This document shows, piece after piece, positions 7,706 through 14,757 of a DNA stretch of 20,257 bases. This DNA is from a virus. Made by a program: the position numbers and the translations under genes. The notes under the pieces are model-generated. The model had not been told where the DNA came from. It saw only the letters and a list, made by a program, of their open reading frames with translations, and did no database searches. The stretch's first letter is position 1. The number at the start of each line of letters is the position of its first letter. The stretch spans positions 1-20,257 of the IMG/VR virus record IMGVR_UViG_3300042883_001796. One strand, written 5' to 3'.

Positions 7706-8000
7706 GATCGAAGTTCGCCAGACGGAAGAATTCGCCCAATGGCTGGCCTCGCTGCGGGACGATGTGGCCACCAAACGTATCAAGCAGCGCATTGCTCGCG
7801 TGCAGATCGGACTGTTTGGCGATGCCAAATCGGTAGGCGATGGCCTCAGCGAACTGCGGATCGATCACGGCCCAGGCTACCGGGTCTATTTTATGCGCCG
7901 CGGCGACATCCTGGTCATCCTGCTGTGTGGTGGTGACAAAGGTAGCCAGGCCCGAGACATCAGCCGCGCCAAGGCAATGGCTGAACAACTGGAGGACTGA
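7704..8000 (+). CDS. RelE/HigB-type addiction-module toxin
   Basis: 98 residues. TEEFAQWLASLRD, then RIKQRIARVQIG and GDAKSVGDGLSELRIDHG, then GYRVYFMRRGDILVILLCGGDKGSQ and DISRAKAM follow the pattern of the 'addiction module killer protein' family of RelE-fold toxins. Members are ribosome-dependent or free mRNA interferases, held inactive by the partner antitoxin. The ATG at 7704 lies at the end of the second 19-base direct repeat. No ribosome site precedes it, consistent with leaderless translation. The stop TGA at 7998-8000 directly abuts the antitoxin ATG at 8001. The module runs against both flanking minus-strand blocks, as expected for inserted cargo. Confidence 0.92.
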   Translation: MIEVRQTEEFAQWLASLRDDVATKRIKQRIARVQIGLFGDAKSVGDGLSELRIDHGPGYRVYFMRRGDILVILLCGGDKGSQARDISRAKAMAEQLED

Positions 8001-8285
8001 ATGATGGCCCTGAAAACTCTACCGTTCGATGCTGTGGACGCACTCGACACGCCCCATGCTCAGGCTGAACTGCTTGCCGAGGCGCTTGGCAGCGGAGATG
8101 CCAAGGTTGTGACCGCTGCCCTTGGCATGATCGCCCGCGCCAAGGGGATGAGCCAGATGGCTCGCGAAGCCGGCATCAGTCGGGAAGCGATTTATCGTGC
8201 CACCGGCCCTGACGGCAATCCGACCCTTTCGACCCTGATGGCGATTGTTCGGTCTGCAGGACTGAAACTCTCAGCGGCTGCCTGA
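8001..8285 (+). CDS. Addiction-module antidote protein (HTH antitoxin)
   Basis: 94 residues. DAVDALDTPHAQAELLAEAL, GDAKVVTAALGMIARAKG, then an HTH: GMSQMAREAGISREAIYRAT, and GNPTLSTLMAIVRSAGLKL. This is the usual antidote layout, with N-terminal toxin-binding and a C-terminal Xre/Cro-type HTH that represses the operon. It directly follows the toxin with no gap, and tandem ATG ATG codons (8001, 8004) may both serve as starts. A GGAGG-like stretch in the toxin 3' end (7991-7996) supplies the ribosome site. A hairpin terminator follows at 8294. Confidence 0.92.
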   Translation: MMALKTLPFDAVDALDTPHAQAELLAEALGSGDAKVVTAALGMIARAKGMSQMAREAGISREAIYRATGPDGNPTLSTLMAIVRSAGLKLSAAA

Positions 8286-8293
8286 TGCGAAAC

Positions 8294-8322
8294 GCGCCCG
8301 AAAGCCGATGGGCTCCGGGCGC
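8294..8322 (+). terminator. Hairpin terminator after the toxin-antitoxin module
   Basis: GCGCCCG (8294-8300) pairs with CGGGCGC (8316-8322), and an inner AGCC/GGCT pair closes a short loop. The following GGTTCTTAATT is only moderately T-rich. It ends the plus-strand unit before the converging minus-strand gene that stops at 8412. The rest of 8323-8411 shows no feature. Confidence 0.65.
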
Positions 8323-8411
8323 GGTTCTTAATTCTCGAATTTCGGAACACTATGTCAGATGTATAGTCCCGTCAACCTGAAATCGAACAATACTCCAACA
8401 TAATCAGTTTG

Positions 8412-9014
8412 TTAGTCTACTTGATAGGCAAGCGAAACTGATAACGAACTGTCCCTGCGGACGCGAAACAGCCGGCACAATGCATCAAGGCCATGGCAAA
8501 GGTTGCGCCGGTCCGCTGGCGACCACTGCGATGCCTCGGCGTCGTGGCGTACCACGGCGTGGACCAGAACGCTGGGCTTGCGCCCGGCAGTCCCCGGAGC
8601 ATCACTGTCGGCGGTCCTGAGCATCAGGATCGCGGCTGCCGCCTGCTTGCGGACCTTTGCGACTAGATCCGGATCAGGGTCAGGCGCACCGCCACCGAAT
8701 ATCCCCTCGTTGATCAGCAGGGCCGTGACCGAGCGCGGCTGATCCATCGGCAGGCCCATGACTGCGCGGTTGCGCGCCATGATCTCCCCGTAGATCTCAC
8801 CGGCAGCATACTGGTCAGGCGTGATCTGGTCAGCAAAGGCAAGCCGGCCCAGCGCTGTGCCCAGCCGTTCATCCTTCGCCTGGGCAGCCGTGACGCAATA
8901 GTGGCGCTGCCGGGCTGCCATAACGGTGGCCATGGCTTCCTTGCGGACATCCTCGCGGGGGCGCTTTCCGCAGGGCAAGCGCTTGCCTGCCTTGCGCTTA
9001 CGCCCGCGAACCAT
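8412..9014 (-). CDS. Hypothetical phage protein (200 aa), basic N-terminus
   Basis: Not recognised. The protein begins MVRGRKRKAGKRLPCGKRPR, a strongly basic tail that could contact nucleic acid. It continues with RKEAMATVMAARQRHYCV, DERLGTALGRLAF, ITPDQYAAGEIYGEIMARNRAVMG, and a helical C-terminal half with a GGGAPDPDPD linker. ATG at 9014 overlaps the preceding 62-residue ORF by 17 bases. It is the last gene of the replication operon. Similar proteins occur as unnamed ORFs near the end of early regions in sphingomonad prophages, from memory. A role in replication or late regulation is possible, based on position only. Confidence 0.75.
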   Translation of the reverse strand: MVRGRKRKAGKRLPCGKRPREDVRKEAMATVMAARQRHYCVTAAQAKDERLGTALGRLAFADQITPDQYAAGEIYGEIMARNRAVMGLPMDQPRSVTALLINEGIFGGGAPDPDPDLVAKVRKQAAAAILMLRTADSDAPGTAGRKPSVLVHAVVRHDAEASQWSPADRRNLCHGLDALCRLFRVRRDSSLSVSLAYQVD

Positions 9015-9186
9015 TTGCGCCTCCGTAGAGCCGCTCACCGATTGCGCGGATGGCCTCGCGCTCAAGTGTGGTGAGCCGCTGGTCACTGACCGAGACGGCG
9101 AGGATGCCGCTGCGCCAACCATCGCGTTTGAGTTCTTCGCCGTCACGCTGCCGTGCGCTGTCGTAGATCCGGGAGGTTATGCTCAC
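8998..9186 (-). CDS. Small hypothetical protein (62 aa), GTG start
   Basis: Not recognised. It begins at GTG 9186 in a GTGA overlap with the DUF6378 gene stop, and it ends by overlapping the next gene by 17 bases. It encodes MSITSRIYDSARQRDGEELK, then DGWRSGILAVSVSDQRLTTL and EREAIRAIGERLYGGANGSRA. Charged and soluble, probably helical in the C-terminal half. The tight double overlap supports it being a real, coupled gene rather than a spurious frame. Confidence 0.6.
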   Translation of the reverse strand: MSITSRIYDSARQRDGEELKRDGWRSGILAVSVSDQRLTTLEREAIRAIGERLYGGANGSRA

Positions 9187-9440
9187 GAGCGGATCTCCCT
9201 CAGCAGGGCGGCATAGCCGATGACATCAATCACGCTGTCGACATGCCCGGGATCGTAGGCGAGCCGGACCAGCTTCAGGTCGATCATGCAAAGTGCGACC
9301 TGTGCCGGGGTCACCGGCATACCGAGTGTGATCGACCAGCGAGCAGCGATCGATTTGAACTGATCGGCGGGATCACCGTAATCGTCGCGGCGTTCCTCCA
9401 GAACCTTGGCCGTGTGGCCGAGAATGGACCAGTTGGTCAT
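9183..9440 (-). CDS. DUF6378 domain-containing protein
   Basis: 85 residues. HTAKVLEERRDDYGDPADQF, then SIAARWSITLG and VTPAQVALCMIDLKLVRLA, then DPGHVDSVIDVIGYAALL match the DUF6378 pattern (R-x-D-Y-G-D-P; K-x-x-R; D-S-x-x-D-x-x-G-Y). The family is common in phages. Its D-Y-G and D-x-x-D-x-x-G-Y spacing recalls all-alpha NTP pyrophosphohydrolases, but activity is unproven. ATG at 9440 overlaps the RuvC-like stop as ATGA (9437-9440), and its stop overlaps the next GTG start. It may adjust the nucleotide pool in the replication operon. Confidence 0.8.
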   Translation of the reverse strand: MTNWSILGHTAKVLEERRDDYGDPADQFKSIAARWSITLGMPVTPAQVALCMIDLKLVRLAYDPGHVDSVIDVIGYAALLREIRS

Positions 9441-9976
9441 CGCACACCGCCGCGGGTCTCGATGGCCCAGAGCAGGATGGCAATCGCATCAGCCTCGTTG
9501 TCATCGGCGGGCGCAAAACCCTTGGCCTGGACGGCGGCGATGACAGCGGCCTTGTCGGCATTGCCCTTGCCGGCGATGAACTGCTTGATCGTGCCGACCG
9601 GTACGCCCTGGTAGGCAACGAGGTGCTCCTCGCACCAGGAGGTCAGCACACCCAGCAGCCCGCCGTAGACATGGGCTGCATCGGTGCCGACATGCCGACG
9701 TACCTCTTCATAGTGGATCGCCTCGATCGGCCCGGCATCGATGTCGAGCTGTTCCAGCCAGCGGCGGAAGCGCAGGAAGCGCATCCCGCCGCCATCGAAG
9801 CGGGTGTGCTTGAGCGACACCGTGCCGCTGGTGATAAAATCGTCGCCCGTCTGCAGCGCCCAGCCAGTCGTGGTGCCGAGGTCGAGGGCGAGCATGGCGC
9901 CGCGTGCAATCGTGCCCGGCCTTGTCGCCGGTGGGGTTGCGCTGCGCGCTGCGCCGCGCAGAGTCAGGATATCCAT
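9437..9976 (-). CDS. RuvC-like Holliday junction resolvase (phage)
   Basis: 179 residues with an RNase H/RuvC-type fold signature. LALDLGTTTGWAL gives the first catalytic Asp, IEAIHYEEVRRHVG gives the Glu, and DNEADAIAILLWA gives the C-terminal acidic pair. VPVGTIKQFIAGKGNADKA is the usual Lys/Gly-rich loop. Such phage resolvases cut Holliday junctions and branched DNA before packaging. ATG at 9976 is preceded by GGAG eight bases upstream. It lies after a 117-base gap with no gene that I can support. The first 27 residues before MLALDLG may be an extension, and an internal ATG there is an alternative start. Confidence 0.88.
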   Translation of the reverse strand: MDILTLRGAARSATPPATRPGTIARGAMLALDLGTTTGWALQTGDDFITSGTVSLKHTRFDGGGMRFLRFRRWLEQLDIDAGPIEAIHYEEVRRHVGTDAAHVYGGLLGVLTSWCEEHLVAYQGVPVGTIKQFIAGKGNADKAAVIAAVQAKGFAPADDNEADAIAILLWAIETRGGVR

Positions 9977-10093
9977 GGTGATTCTCCGTCAAAAGGGATG
10001 GATCGTGGTGCGGACGGCGGCGGCTTGGTGCTTGGCGGTACTGGCTGCCGTCGTCCGGTCTGGGGCGGTGGGTTCAGGTCATCGGCTGCTCCA

Positions 10094-10636
10094 TCAGAAC
10101 GGGATGTCTGACAGCTCGTCGTCGAGCTGCTCGAGCGCGGCGCGGCTGGGACGAACGCTCACCACCTGCGCGCCGGGAAAAGCGTCCTTCGCCGCGGCGA
10201 GGATCGGGTGGCAGCGGATGACGTTGGCGACCTCATCGAGCGACCAGACCTGAGCTTGCCGGCCATGACGCTGGACCCGGCCAGTATCGCGCAGGTCGCG
10301 CACAAGGATGACGAGGCCGTTCGGCGTCTCGAGCTCCCACTGGTCGACCGGCAGCGGTGCGCCCTTGGCTTCCCGGGCCAACTGGTCGAGCTTGTCGTAG
10401 GCCCGCAGCATGGCGTTGCCGTGCTGGCGAACGAGCTTGAGGTCGAACTCCCACACAGCAGCGTTGAACAGCTTGTGCTGCTGGTGGAACCGTTCAGCCC
10501 ATTCGATCGGCACCAGCATGGGCAAGCGGCCGATGCCCCAGTGCTGGTCCAGTTCACTACCACGCTGGTCGACGCAGTTGATGATGACCTGCATGTCGCT
10601 GATCTGACCATGCCGGGTCGGTGGCGCGCCTTTCAT
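10094..10636 (-). CDS. Hypothetical phage protein (180 aa), replication region
   Basis: Not recognised as a named family. It reads MKGAPPTRHGQISDMQVIIN, then RLPMLVPIEWAERFHQQHKL and AAVWEFDLKLVRQHGNAMLR, then WELETPNGLVILVRDLRDTG, VWSLDEVANVIRCHPILAAA and DELSDIPF. Mixed alpha/beta and soluble. The acidic, hydrophobic tail DDELSDIPF is the kind of C-terminal tip seen on SSB proteins (D-D-I-P-F). That is a striking resemblance and suggests interaction with replication partners. The ATG overlaps the 66-residue ORF stop as ATGA and follows AAGGAGGGG. Its position next to the repeat array and primase supports a replication role. Confidence 0.8.
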   Translation of the reverse strand: MKGAPPTRHGQISDMQVIINCVDQRGSELDQHWGIGRLPMLVPIEWAERFHQQHKLFNAAVWEFDLKLVRQHGNAMLRAYDKLDQLAREAKGAPLPVDQWELETPNGLVILVRDLRDTGRVQRHGRQAQVWSLDEVANVIRCHPILAAAKDAFPGAQVVSVRPSRAALEQLDDELSDIPF

Positions 10637-10833
10637 GCGCCCCTCCTTTCTTTGCTGATAAATTGAGGCTGACGACGCGCTTGGGCGTTGTCGGAAGCCC
10701 TAGGGGGTATGGGGGGGAAGCGACTGCGCGTTCCGACGGCTTCCGACCGTGCTTCCGCCGCCTTCCGACTGGCTTCCGACTGACGCAAAACCGTGCTTCC
10801 GACTGCTTCCGACAACTGGGTTTTGGGGCTCAT
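10633..10833 (-). CDS. Small repeat-built ORF (66 aa) carrying the CTTCCGAC array
   Basis: Starts ATG 10833 in an ATGA overlap with the primase-helicase stop (10830-10833) and ends in an ATGA overlap with the next gene (10633-10636), so it fits the operon exactly. It reads MSPKTQLSEAVGSTVLRQ, then SEASRKAAEARSEAVGTR, then SRFPPIPPRASDNAQARRQ, then PQFISKERRGA. Composition is Ser/Glu/Ala/Arg-rich and probably partly disordered. The region is built from copies of GTCGGAAG read in three different frames, so the protein repeat is imperfect while the DNA repeat is preserved. It could be a real small protein, or a frame kept open to couple translation across a DNA signal. Function unknown. Confidence 0.55.
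   Translation of the reverse strand: MSPKTQLSEAVGSTVLRQSEASRKAAEARSEAVGTRSRFPPIPPRASDNAQARRQPQFISKERRGA
10690..10813. repeat. Iteron-like CTTCCGAC repeat array, candidate replication origin
   Basis: On the plus strand, CTTCCGAC occurs at 10740, 10762, 10773, 10796 and 10806. Near copies occur at 10730 (GTTCCGAC) and 10752 (CTTCCGCC), and an inverted copy GTCGGAAG lies at 10690-10697. Start-to-start spacings of the direct copies are about 10, 12, 10, 11, 23 and 10 bases, so sites recur on one helix face. It lies between the primase-helicase and a replication-region gene, in the 66-residue ORF. The flanks contain runs of G (10703-10717) and an AT-richer stretch near 10660. Confidence 0.65.
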
Positions 10834-12869
10834 CTGTCGGGCTCCAGGTACTTGACGACCCTGAGTCCAGAGGCCTTTCCGTGAAACTTTCCGGCCTCGG
10901 TGACGAGGTAGCCATGCTGCTGCCACTTGGTGATCGAGGTCTCTGCCTCGCGCTTGGTGACCCCATATTGATCCGAGATCAGGTCAACGGCGAACCGGCC
11001 CTTGCGCCGGGCATGGGGGAATACCGACCAGGGCGCGCCGCCTCGCCAGGCCTCGTCGATCGCCTGGAAGATATCTCGGATCTGGTGCCAGCTGAGGCGC
11101 TTTTCCCCGACCGGCGTTGCACCGGCGCCCAGCACCGGCACCAGCGTGCTCTGCTCGGCCCCAAGCCCCGTGGCGAGATCGACCACCTTCATCGTGAAAT
11201 GGAGGTCGTCGAGCTCTTCGCCGTCCTTCTGCTTCTCGACCGACAGGACCGTTTTGTCCTCGTCCTTGGCGACCCGGATCGAGGTGTCGCAGCCGCCCAG
11301 CAGCACGGTCGAGCCGCGCATGCCGCGGTCGAGATTCTTGCCCGCGTGGTGGACGCCGATCACGCTCCCGCTGCAATGTTGCTGAATGTCGGCGCAGCCA
11401 TCGATGAACATCGACATGGCTTCCTGGCTGTTCTCATCCTCTCCAGGGATCGAGCGCGACACGGTGTCGATCACGACCAGACCGATCTCAAAATCGACCT
11501 CGGCGCGCACTTGGTCGATCGTCCGCTTCAGCTTCTCGATGCTGGCAGGATCAAGCATGTGGACGGCAAAGGGCAGCAGCTTGAACGGCGCGTCGACGCC
11601 TTCCAGCCCGTGCTCACGGCGCCAGCCCTTGATGCGCTGGCCGATGCCGTATTTGCCTTCGCCCGCAATGTAGAGGATGCCCGTCTGCCTGGTGGCCTTG
11701 CCGTGCCAGTCGAGGCCGTAGGCAACCCTGAGCACCATATCGAGCGCGATGAAGGTCTTGTGCTCCCCTGGCCGGCCGTAGAGCAGGACGAGGCCGTGCG
11801 ACGGGATCAGGCCATCGATCCGCCAGCTGGGCGGCGGCATATTGTCGATCTCGTCGAGGCTGAGGGTCTCGAAGACGTCTGGGCTGACGGTAATATCAGC
11901 GGGCGCGCTGCCGGCCTCCAGCGAGGCCCTGACGGCATCCATGCCCGACAGCGCGGCCATGTCGTTGAAGTCAGTGCCGGGGCTGGCAGCTGGAAATGTG
12001 GGGAATACCGCCCGGCAACCAAGGATGTACGCAGCGGCGATGGCCGCTTCGCGTCCGGGGTTCTTGGCCTTGCCGCGATCATCATCGCCGGCCACTATCC
12101 AGTCAGTGCCTGGGTGAGCCGATACCAGCCTCTCGGCGACCTTGGCGAGATTACCGGCGTTGAAGACCACGACAACGGTGTTGCCGGTCGCTTCGTGAAG
12201 CGTGGCACCAGTGGCAAACCCTTCGCAAAGGAGGACAGGCCCCAAAGCCTCGCCGATCCTGCTGCCAATTATGAACATGCCGCCCGCGGTCGGCAGGTCG
12301 GAGCAGAATAGCTTGTGGCCCGCTGCGTCGATTGTCTGCAGCGACTGGATTTTGCCGTCCGGCCCATGGAGGGGAACGAGAATGTTGGCGCCATCGAGCC
12401 GCGTGCCGACCGGCCCGATGCCCTTCGCCGCGAGATAGGGATGGCTGGTGTAGGTGGGGTCCGCTGCAATCCAGCGCTCGCGCGCCTGGCGCATGGCGGC
12501 ATCGCGGCGCATCGCCTGTTCGGCCTCGAACAGTGCTTGGCGGACCTTGAGTTCGGCGACGCGGTCGGCCGACATAACCGGGAATGTCCCGCCGGTCAGG
12601 CTCTCTGCCGCCGCCCGGATATCGAGGCCTTCCTGGTGCTGCAGGAAATCGAAGATGTCGCCGTGAGTCCCGCAGCCAAAGCAATGGAACCGCTCTTCCT
12701 GCGGATAAACAGTGAAGGATGGCGTGCGCTCCATATGGAACGGGCACAGGCCCACAATGGTTTGCCCCCGGCGCTTCAGCACCAGATGCCGGCGCACCTC
12801 ATCGGCCAGAGGGAACTGGTCCTTGATAGCGTCGATATCGATGCTGCCGGTTTCAATACGACGCGCCAT
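10830..12869 (-). CDS. Phage primase-helicase fusion (CHC2 zinc finger, Toprim, RecA-like ATPase)
   Basis: About 679 residues from ATG 12869. A GTG at 12932 would add 21. Order: a CHC2-type zinc finger (C42-P-F-H45, C63-F-G-C66), a middle region, then a Toprim domain with VLLCEGFATG (E216) and GDDDRGK (about 261-267). Next comes a RecA-like ATPase with Walker A YGRPGEHKT (about 364-372), Walker B LVVIDTVSRS (464-473) and IGVHHAGKN. A C-terminal winged-helix-like tail ends VVKYLEPDR. It should unwind DNA and make RNA primers at the phage fork. The fusion of primase with a KaiC/RepA-type ATPase is typical of temperate phages and plasmids. It ends in an ATGA overlap with the 66-residue repeat ORF. 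Confidence 0.93.
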   Translation of the reverse strand: MARRIETGSIDIDAIKDQFPLADEVRRHLVLKRRGQTIVGLCPFHMERTPSFTVYPQEERFHCFGCGTHGDIFDFLQHQEGLDIRAAAESLTGGTFPVMSADRVAELKVRQALFEAEQAMRRDAAMRQARERWIAADPTYTSHPYLAAKGIGPVGTRLDGANILVPLHGPDGKIQSLQTIDAAGHKLFCSDLPTAGGMFIIGSRIGEALGPVLLCEGFATGATLHEATGNTVVVVFNAGNLAKVAERLVSAHPGTDWIVAGDDDRGKAKNPGREAAIAAAYILGCRAVFPTFPAASPGTDFNDMAALSGMDAVRASLEAGSAPADITVSPDVFETLSLDEIDNMPPPSWRIDGLIPSHGLVLLYGRPGEHKTFIALDMVLRVAYGLDWHGKATRQTGILYIAGEGKYGIGQRIKGWRREHGLEGVDAPFKLLPFAVHMLDPASIEKLKRTIDQVRAEVDFEIGLVVIDTVSRSIPGEDENSQEAMSMFIDGCADIQQHCSGSVIGVHHAGKNLDRGMRGSTVLLGGCDTSIRVAKDEDKTVLSVEKQKDGEELDDLHFTMKVVDLATGLGAEQSTLVPVLGAGATPVGEKRLSWHQIRDIFQAIDEAWRGGAPWSVFPHARRKGRFAVDLISDQYGVTKREAETSITKWQQHGYLVTEAGKFHGKASGLRVVKYLEPDR

Positions 12870-12956
12870 GACGGCCAGGGTCACTTTCTGCTGGGGGATG
12901 AACGGCGTGTCAGAAGGCTGGAGCCGGGCCACCGCAGCAGCCCGGCATCATCGCGA

Positions 12957-13592
12957 TCAGAACAGCGGCGCGCCGCCGGGCGCAGCGGCTGCGGGCGGCG
13001 GCATGTGCGCGGCTGGGGCTACTGGTGCCGGTGCGGCCGCTGCCGGTGCCGGTGCCACGGGAACAGGAGCCGCCGCGCCAGCTTCGCCAAGAGCCGCAGG
13101 CCGATCGGTCCAGCCGACGATCTCGAACTTCGGCTGGTAGTTGGTGCCGTGCTTGTTGGTGACCGGCTGGACACCGATGCAGCGCACCACCGGGAGCTTG
13201 CCGGTGGCAGTCTCGGGCGCTGCCAGCCACAGATCGTAGAGCGCGTTCATGGCCTCAATGACGATGCCGGCGGTGGAACTGAACTCCCGCAGGCCCAGCA
13301 GGTTCTTCTCGGAGTAAAGATCGAGCTGGAAGCCGCGCTTGAAGTCCTGGCCGGGATTGGGCGCGGCCAGTGAGAACGAGGGGTCCATGACCTTTTCTGG
13401 GGCCACGTTCGCTGCGAACTTGAACCAGCCAGTCTGCAGGCCCGGCATGTCGAATACCGCGGTCATGTCGGTGACCTCGAACTGCGGTTCGTCCTGGCCG
13501 TCGCGCTTGGTGTACCAGCGTCCAGCCTTTGCGTTGAAAGAGATAAACACCTTAAAATCCGCGCCAGTGGCGGATGGAGTCATAAAACCCAT
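12957..13592 (-). CDS. Possible phage ssDNA-binding protein, Ala/Pro-rich tail
   Basis: 211 residues. Residues 1-165 are a beta-rich domain, FKVFISFNAKAGRWYTKRDG, then FEVTDMTAVFDMPGLQTGW and FKFAAN, then FKRGFQLDLYSEKNLLGLRE, then YQPKFEIVGWTDRP. A low-complexity Ala/Pro linker of about 35 residues follows, ending GGAPLF. A beta domain, a flexible linker and a short hydrophobic tip resemble phage SSB proteins (gp2.5-like). The typical acidic tail is absent here, and it may be the next-but-two gene that carries one. I do not recognise the family firmly. It sits between the Cas4/RecB-like nuclease and the primase, a common place for SSB and recombination proteins. ATG at 13592. Confidence 0.7.
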   Translation of the reverse strand: MGFMTPSATGADFKVFISFNAKAGRWYTKRDGQDEPQFEVTDMTAVFDMPGLQTGWFKFAANVAPEKVMDPSFSLAAPNPGQDFKRGFQLDLYSEKNLLGLREFSSTAGIVIEAMNALYDLWLAAPETATGKLPVVRCIGVQPVTNKHGTNYQPKFEIVGWTDRPAALGEAGAAAPVPVAPAPAAAAPAPVAPAAHMPPPAAAAPGGAPLF

Positions 13593-13627
13593 AATCCTGT
13601 TTCCTTGTTACATGTGAGGTGCCGCAT

Positions 13628-14416
13628 TCAGGCCTGCGGCGCAGCCTCGGGGGCCAAGCCCCAGATCTCTTCGGCAGCCGCACGGGCGCCGGGGTCGTTC
13701 CAGTAAAAGCTGTCGAAGTCGGGGGAGAGCGACCGGGTCAGTGCTTCTCCGTCATCTGACAGGCTCAAGAACCGCTCGATCGAGTTCGCGATGCTGACCA
13801 CCCGCGCGAGGTGCGACCGGGGATCATCGAGACGATAGACACCGACCTTCTGCGGCGTGACGTAAGCAAAGCGGATCTCAGCATTGCCATGGGCGGCATG
13901 GTAGATCGCGCCTTGCCGGGCATGCGGATCGGAGATCTTGGACGACAGCCGCAGCTGGGTCTTGAGATCGACGATGATGCCGTGTTCCGGGAACCAGAAG
14001 TCGAGCCAGCCAATGAACGGCACCGGCACGCCGGGCAGCACCACTTCGATCCGGTGCTGGCGATTGCCGTCGGCAGCTGCCGGAACACCGTATTGGCGAA
14101 GCTCGGCCAGACCGATGGCGACGGCCGGGGCAATGGCGGCGCGTTCCTTGTCGACGCCAGGATGACCGGACAACGCGGTCAGCTGGTTGAACCGGGCAAT
14201 CGCCAGTTCCTGGCAGGCCTCGACCGGCGCATCGGGCTCAAACAGGCCCATCTCGACACCAGCCTCGATGGACGTGCCGCGGTGGGCGGCAGGACCGACG
14301 GTCGATTTGCGGCCCATCAGCTTCTGCATCGCCCACATCGCGGGCTGCGCCACGAACAGGTTGATCGAGGACGCCGACAGATGGTCCAGCTTATGACGCT
14401 CAAAGGCATTGGTCAT
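13628..14416 (-). CDS. PD-(D/E)XK nuclease (Cas4/RecB-like exonuclease)
   Basis: 262 residues. Motifs of the RecB/Cas4 group appear in order: HRGTSIEAG (45-53), WLDFWFPEHGIIVDLKTQ with Asp139 and D150-L-K152, and the RecB-specific QxxxY as RQGAIYHAAHG (Q168, Y172). Such phage enzymes are 5'-3' or single-strand exonucleases used in recombination and concatemer repair. There are no Cys residues for a Cas4 iron-sulfur cluster, so it is closer to phage recombination exonucleases. ATG at 14416 overlaps the previous stop by one base (TGATG). An in-frame extension upstream shadows the preceding gene and is rejected. Confidence 0.9.
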   Translation of the reverse strand: MTNAFERHKLDHLSASSINLFVAQPAMWAMQKLMGRKSTVGPAAHRGTSIEAGVEMGLFEPDAPVEACQELAIARFNQLTALSGHPGVDKERAAIAPAVAIGLAELRQYGVPAAADGNRQHRIEVVLPGVPVPFIGWLDFWFPEHGIIVDLKTQLRLSSKISDPHARQGAIYHAAHGNAEIRFAYVTPQKVGVYRLDDPRSHLARVVSIANSIERFLSLSDDGEALTRSLSPDFDSFYWNDPGARAAAEEIWGLAPEAAPQA

Positions 14417-14757
14417 CACGCCGCCTCCGACAGTTCGATGTCGGCCAGCGGATTGCGCGCGCCCGGAGCTCTGGGGCGGGCAATGGCAATGTAGCTGTAG
14501 CAATCCGGACCCAGCCGCTCCTGGACCAGATGGACGCAGCCTTTGTCTGCAGCCCAGCGCACCCGCTCCGCCAGGCGCTCGAGAAGCTTGCGCTCCGTAT
14601 CGCCAAGGCGGCGCCTGGGCCCATCCTCGATGTCTTTGGCGAGAAAGCCGCGGTGGTATTCGTAGCGCTCCCCGCCCGCCGCACTGGTGAGCCAGGCACA
14701 AAAGAGCAGTTCGTGTCCGACCTGTCGGCGCGCAGTTGTTCGTGATATGTTCTGCAT
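14416..14757 (-). CDS. Hypothetical phage protein (113 aa)
   Basis: Not recognised. MQNISRTTARRQVGHELLFC, then AWLTSAAGGERYEYHRGFLA, KDIEDGPRRRLGDTERKLLE, then RLAERVRWAADKGCVHLVQE, ending in ARNPLADIELSEAA. RYEYHRGFLA and the helix RKLLERLAERVRWAADKG recur in my memory of small early phage proteins, without a function. It is coupled at both ends: TAATG overlap with the Cro-like stop (14757) and TGATG overlap with the nuclease start. An acidic tail suggests a soluble partner protein. Confidence 0.75.
   Translation of the reverse strand: MQNISRTTARRQVGHELLFCAWLTSAAGGERYEYHRGFLAKDIEDGPRRRLGDTERKLLERLAERVRWAADKGCVHLVQERLGPDCYSYIAIARPRAPGARNPLADIELSEAA

Noticed and set aside
9977-10093. Possible small gene in the gap between the RuvC-like and 180-residue genes
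   Set aside because: An ATG overlaps the upstream stop (10092-10094) but the frame closes after six codons, and the open proline-rich frame has no start codon.
10749-12311. Long plus-strand open frame of 520 codons opposite the primase-helicase
   Set aside because: It is the antisense shadow of a high-GC gene. The minus strand encodes recognisable zinc-finger, Toprim and Walker motifs, while the plus frame gives no domain and an odd His/Arg/Asp-rich composition.
13628-14416. Cas4 of a CRISPR system
   Set aside because: RecB/Cas4 motifs are present but there are no iron-sulfur Cys residues and no cas1/cas2 nearby. The replication operon context points to a phage recombination nuclease.
14417-14701. 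Upstream extension of the Cas4/RecB-like nuclease to 357 residues
   Set aside because: The added part is the frame-shadow of the 113-residue gene. ATG 14416 has a TGATG coupling overlap and begins the conserved region.
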